Shown one piece after another: positions 61,964 through 64,000 of a stretch of 64,000 nt of DNA. A model generated the notes under the pieces. That model made no database searches and was not told where the DNA came from. It was given only the letters and a program-made list of their open reading frames with translations. Every line of letters starts with the position of its first letter. The first letter of the stretch is position 1. A program made the position numbers and the translations under genes. Location of the stretch: NCBI RefSeq assembly GCF_014633365.1, contig NC_068338.1, positions 12,224,616 through 12,288,615 of the forward strand, written 5' to 3'. This stretch comes from Diospyros lotus (lineage: Eukaryota; Streptophyta; Magnoliopsida; Ericales; Ebenaceae).

Positions 61964-62575
61964 TGCCGAACTTCACTGGTGAATCCAGGTTAGTCTAGGG
62001 GGCATTGTGCTAGATCACCTTCAGGTATCCGAGACAGTCGTTTAGCCTTGTACGCACTTCCCATATCTTCATGCCTTTTTTCAAACTTGTCTACCACAGG
62101 GAATCTAGGTTCAACCTAGGGTTAAAAACTGGAATTCCATTAAATGTTCCAAGTTTTCCAGGAGACTTAGAGTCATATTTACCAAGGAGTCAAGGTTAGC
62201 CTATAGGCTTAGCACCGAACTCACGCAAGGGATCCAGGTTAGCCTGGGGGCATTTTATCGAAATGCATCTGGGAATCGAGGAGGGTCAAGGGCTATTGCG
62301 CCAGATAACAGCTGGGCGAGTTCATCATATAAGGCTAACTGCCATCTTATGCTTTCCTAGGGCCCTTTTGGGCTTGTTTGACGCATGGGCTCTAGGTTAG
62401 ACCCAAGATTATTCGCTAGACTACTATCGGTCAATCCAAGTTTGCCAAGAGGCTTAGTGTCAAATCTACCAAGGAGTCAAGGTTAGCTTATAGGTTTAAC
62501 ACCGAACTCACGCAAGGGATCCAGGTTAGCCTGCCGGCATTGCATCGAAATGGATTCGGGAATCAAGGAAGTTCG
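61964..62575. repeat. Direct repeats, ~120-bp unit, two to three copies
   Basis: The block with ACCAAGGAGTCAAGGTTAGC and CTCACGCAAGGGATCCAGGT occurs at 62160-62285 and again at 62446-62570, about 286 bases apart and closely similar. A more diverged third copy of the second half (CGAACTTCACTGGTGAATCC) lies at ~61967. Confidence 0.8.
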
Positions 62576-62705
62576 TGGTCTTAGCATCAAATTGCCACTT
62601 GTTGAGCTGGACCCTCTAGGATGTGAGCTCCCCATTACCTTTACTGCTTTGTTGTCGTCGGGTTGGGTAGCGCCAAGGCTCATCAAAATTGATTCCTTGC
62701 CATGG

Positions 62706-62931
62706 TGTAATACCCCGAGAGCCCAGAGAAGTTAGTATATATCGAGGATAGTGTAAGAAAGGAAACAACACCAGCTGGATACCTTTTGGGCTGAATGTTG
62801 GCAAAGAACTCCCAAGTTAAGCGTGCTTAACCTAGAGTAATCCAGGGATGGGTGACCCCTCTGGGAAGTTCGTGTAGGCCCATTAGGGTAAGTTGTTCCG
62901 GTCCTTCCTATCGCTTGAATTGGATGTTATT
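62706..62931 (+). repeat. Cassandra 5' LTR with 5S-like core
   Basis: TGTAATACCCC to GGATGTTATT; the 5S-like part covers about 62765-62880. It resembles the 5S A box, intermediate element and C box in order. Confidence 0.9.
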
Positions 62932-63143
62932 AATGGTATCAGAGCCGACCCCCGAGCCTCTGAGCGCGGTGGTGGGGCAAACCTCAGCGAGGAGGCTGAG
63001 TCCCGAGGGGGGCGTGAGGCCCCTATGGGGGGTGCGTGTAGGCACCTTAGGCGAATCCCACATCGGCCATGCAAGGGGGGAGAGATCTGGGACCGGTTGT
63101 AAGGTCGCATGACGGGGACGTCATGTGCTTAAGGGGGGGAGAA

Positions 63144-63368
63144 TGTAATACCCCGAGAGCCCAGAGAAGTTAGTATATATTGAGGATAGTGTAAGAAAGG
63201 AAACAACACTTGCTGGATACCTTTTGGGCTGAATGTTGGCAAAGAACTCCCAAGTTAAGCCTGCTTACCTGGGGTAATCCAGGGATGGGTGACCCCTCTG
63301 GGAAGTTCGTGTAGGCCCATCAGGGTAAGTTGTTCCGGTCCTTCCTATTGCTCGAATGGGATGTTACA
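63144..63368 (+). repeat. Cassandra 3' LTR with 5S-like core
   Basis: TGTAATACCCC to GGATGTTACA. Compared with the 5' LTR, the A-box region has changed (GCCTGCTTACCTGGGG), while the intermediate and C-box parts are the same. Confidence 0.9.
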
Positions 63369-63475
63369 CATGGTCCCTTGTTTAACTTATAATATCACCT
63401 ATATCCACGGGAATACGTATATTCTTTTATTCATTTAGAGGGGTTACAATATATAGGGAAATCTAAAAATGAATC

Positions 63476-63720
63476 CTAATCCATAACATGGTCAGGAAGT
63501 GTTTGTTGTAGTGCGTGACTCCCTATGTCTTGCTCATCGTCCTTGTTGGCGACTCTTGTGATTGAAATAACTGGAAAGTACCTTTTAAGGTGCATGGTGA
63601 TCCACATCTTACCCAGGGCCTCGCTTTGCAATGTTTGCAGCACACATGTGTTCGGCCCCAGCATCTTCATAATTCTATAGGCCCTTCCCAAGCGTCTAAA
63701 ATATCCACCTGGACAATAAA
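63476..63720 (-). pseudogene. Tat-like integrase C-terminus
   Basis: The minus strand reads GRAYRIMKMLGPNTCVLQTL then LGKMWITMHLKRYFP, which matches the end of plant Ty3/gypsy integrases (G-PYRV---LG-----L----G----W--MHLKRYY). It has no chromodomain, as expected of Tat elements. Only the extreme C-terminus remains. Confidence 0.7.
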
Positions 63721-63769
63721 TTGCTCTACTTAGGAAAATAAATTAGTCCTAGAGCTTGGCTCAGAAAAG

Positions 63770-64000
63770 GCTAGGAATTTCCTAAGAAGTGTGTAAGTAG
63801 TCCCGTTAAGCAAAGTTGATGCTGCCAACTCGATTGGGAGATCCCTCACTTCTTGAGTGGCTACCCTAAACTGCTCTATATATTACTTCAACTATTCGCC
63901 AAGCTTTTACTATAGGCTCATCAGGTACATTGCGCTCTTTTTCTTGGGTATGTGAGCCGAGAATGCCTCTATAAATTCCTTCTCCAATTGGCTAAATGAT
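63770..64000 (-). pseudogene. Tat-like gag fragment at right edge
   Basis: Read from 64000 on the minus strand: FSQLEKEFIEAFSAHIPKKK, then YIEQFRVATQEVRDLPIELA and NGTTYTLLRKFLA, with stops between. This is the middle of a Retrotrans_gag domain. It sits only ~50 bases from the integrase end, so protease, reverse transcriptase and most of integrase were deleted. It continues beyond the window. Confidence 0.65.

Larger units (their letters stand above)
62706..63368 (+). mobile_element. Full-length Cassandra TRIM, TSD CATGG
   Basis: The element is 663 bp, flanked by CATGG (62701-62705 and 63369-63373). It has LTRs of 226 and 225 bp, a perfect initiator tRNA-Met site TGGTATCAGAGC (62934-62945), a ~200-bp non-coding interior and a polypurine tract AAGGGGGGGAGAA (63131-63143). 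Both LTRs contain a 5S rRNA-derived core: AGTTAAGCGTGCTT (one change in the 3' LTR), then GGGATGGGTGACCC and CTGGGAAGTTCGTGT. This identifies Cassandra, a small non-autonomous retrotransposon that carries 5S rRNA promoter sequence. The LTRs differ at about a dozen positions by eye, so it is not recent. Confidence 0.95.
61505..63475 (-). other. 3' region of the Tat-like element with repeats
   Basis: This lies between the polypurine tract (61505-61523) and the integrase end (63476). It is non-coding and repeat-bearing, interrupted by the Cassandra at 62706-63368. Tat-lineage elements are known for a variable 3' untranslated region that collects tandem repeats, which fits. Confidence 0.55.

Noticed and set aside
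62765..62880. 5S rRNA gene
   Set aside because: The match is partial and lies in both LTRs of Cassandra; it is derived from 5S and is not a functional gene.

Overview
The window is nuclear DNA of a flowering plant. It holds one intact host gene; nearly everything else is transposable elements (TEs), many nested in one another. The evidence for a plant is GT-AG introns, a KH/CCCH zinc-finger protein of a plant-specific type, plant-type Ty3/gypsy chromovirus and Tat-like elements, and two copies of the 5S-derived TRIM retrotransposon Cassandra. The host protein and long introns fit a non-grass angiosperm, but the species cannot be named from this sequence.

Layout. 1-15,350: a patchwork of long LTR fragments (1-649, ~4,125-8,509, ~9,360-11,503), an inverted pair of decayed TE-protein relics (650-~4,080), and a broken Tat-like gag-pro on the minus strand with its 406-bp 5' LTR (11,504-14,202). 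A Cassandra solo LTR (12,353-12,600) is inserted in that gag-pro. 15,354-~31,130: the host gene on the minus strand, three coding exons, 298 codons. Its 13-kb second intron carries two SINEs, two MITEs, a copia-type solo LTR and a TIR-bounded repeat, most with exact target-site duplications (TSDs). 31,130-32,679: unique AT-rich spacer. 32,680-48,639: a 5'-truncated L1-type LINE with a TSD, split by a chromovirus (34,558-46,185) whose 5' LTR is itself split by a 1,993-bp solo LTR (36,075-38,067, TSD CTTGG). 48,640-49,353: spacer with a decayed hAT BED-finger fragment. About 49,354-64,000: a Tat-like element on the minus strand running off the right edge. Its LTR is split by a non-coding gypsy-type element (49,607-60,919, TSD GGCCC) that is in turn split by a 3,010-bp solo LTR (49,901-52,910, TSD ACCCC). 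Its 3' region carries a full-length Cassandra (62,706-63,368, TSD CATGG).

The host gene should give a nuclear RNA-binding protein with three CCCH fingers and one KH domain. No TE here looks autonomous: every pol is broken by stops, frameshifts or deletions, although catalytic residues can still be read in several. I found no clearly undescribed biological system. The most notable points are the nesting histories fixed by exact TSDs, the Cassandra pair with recognisable 5S rRNA control regions, the non-coding LARD-like element with a GC-rich segment, and the host gene that keeps its frame across a TE-loaded 13-kb intron. Coordinates with ~ are estimates. Exact ends rest on TG..CA termini plus TSDs read by eye.
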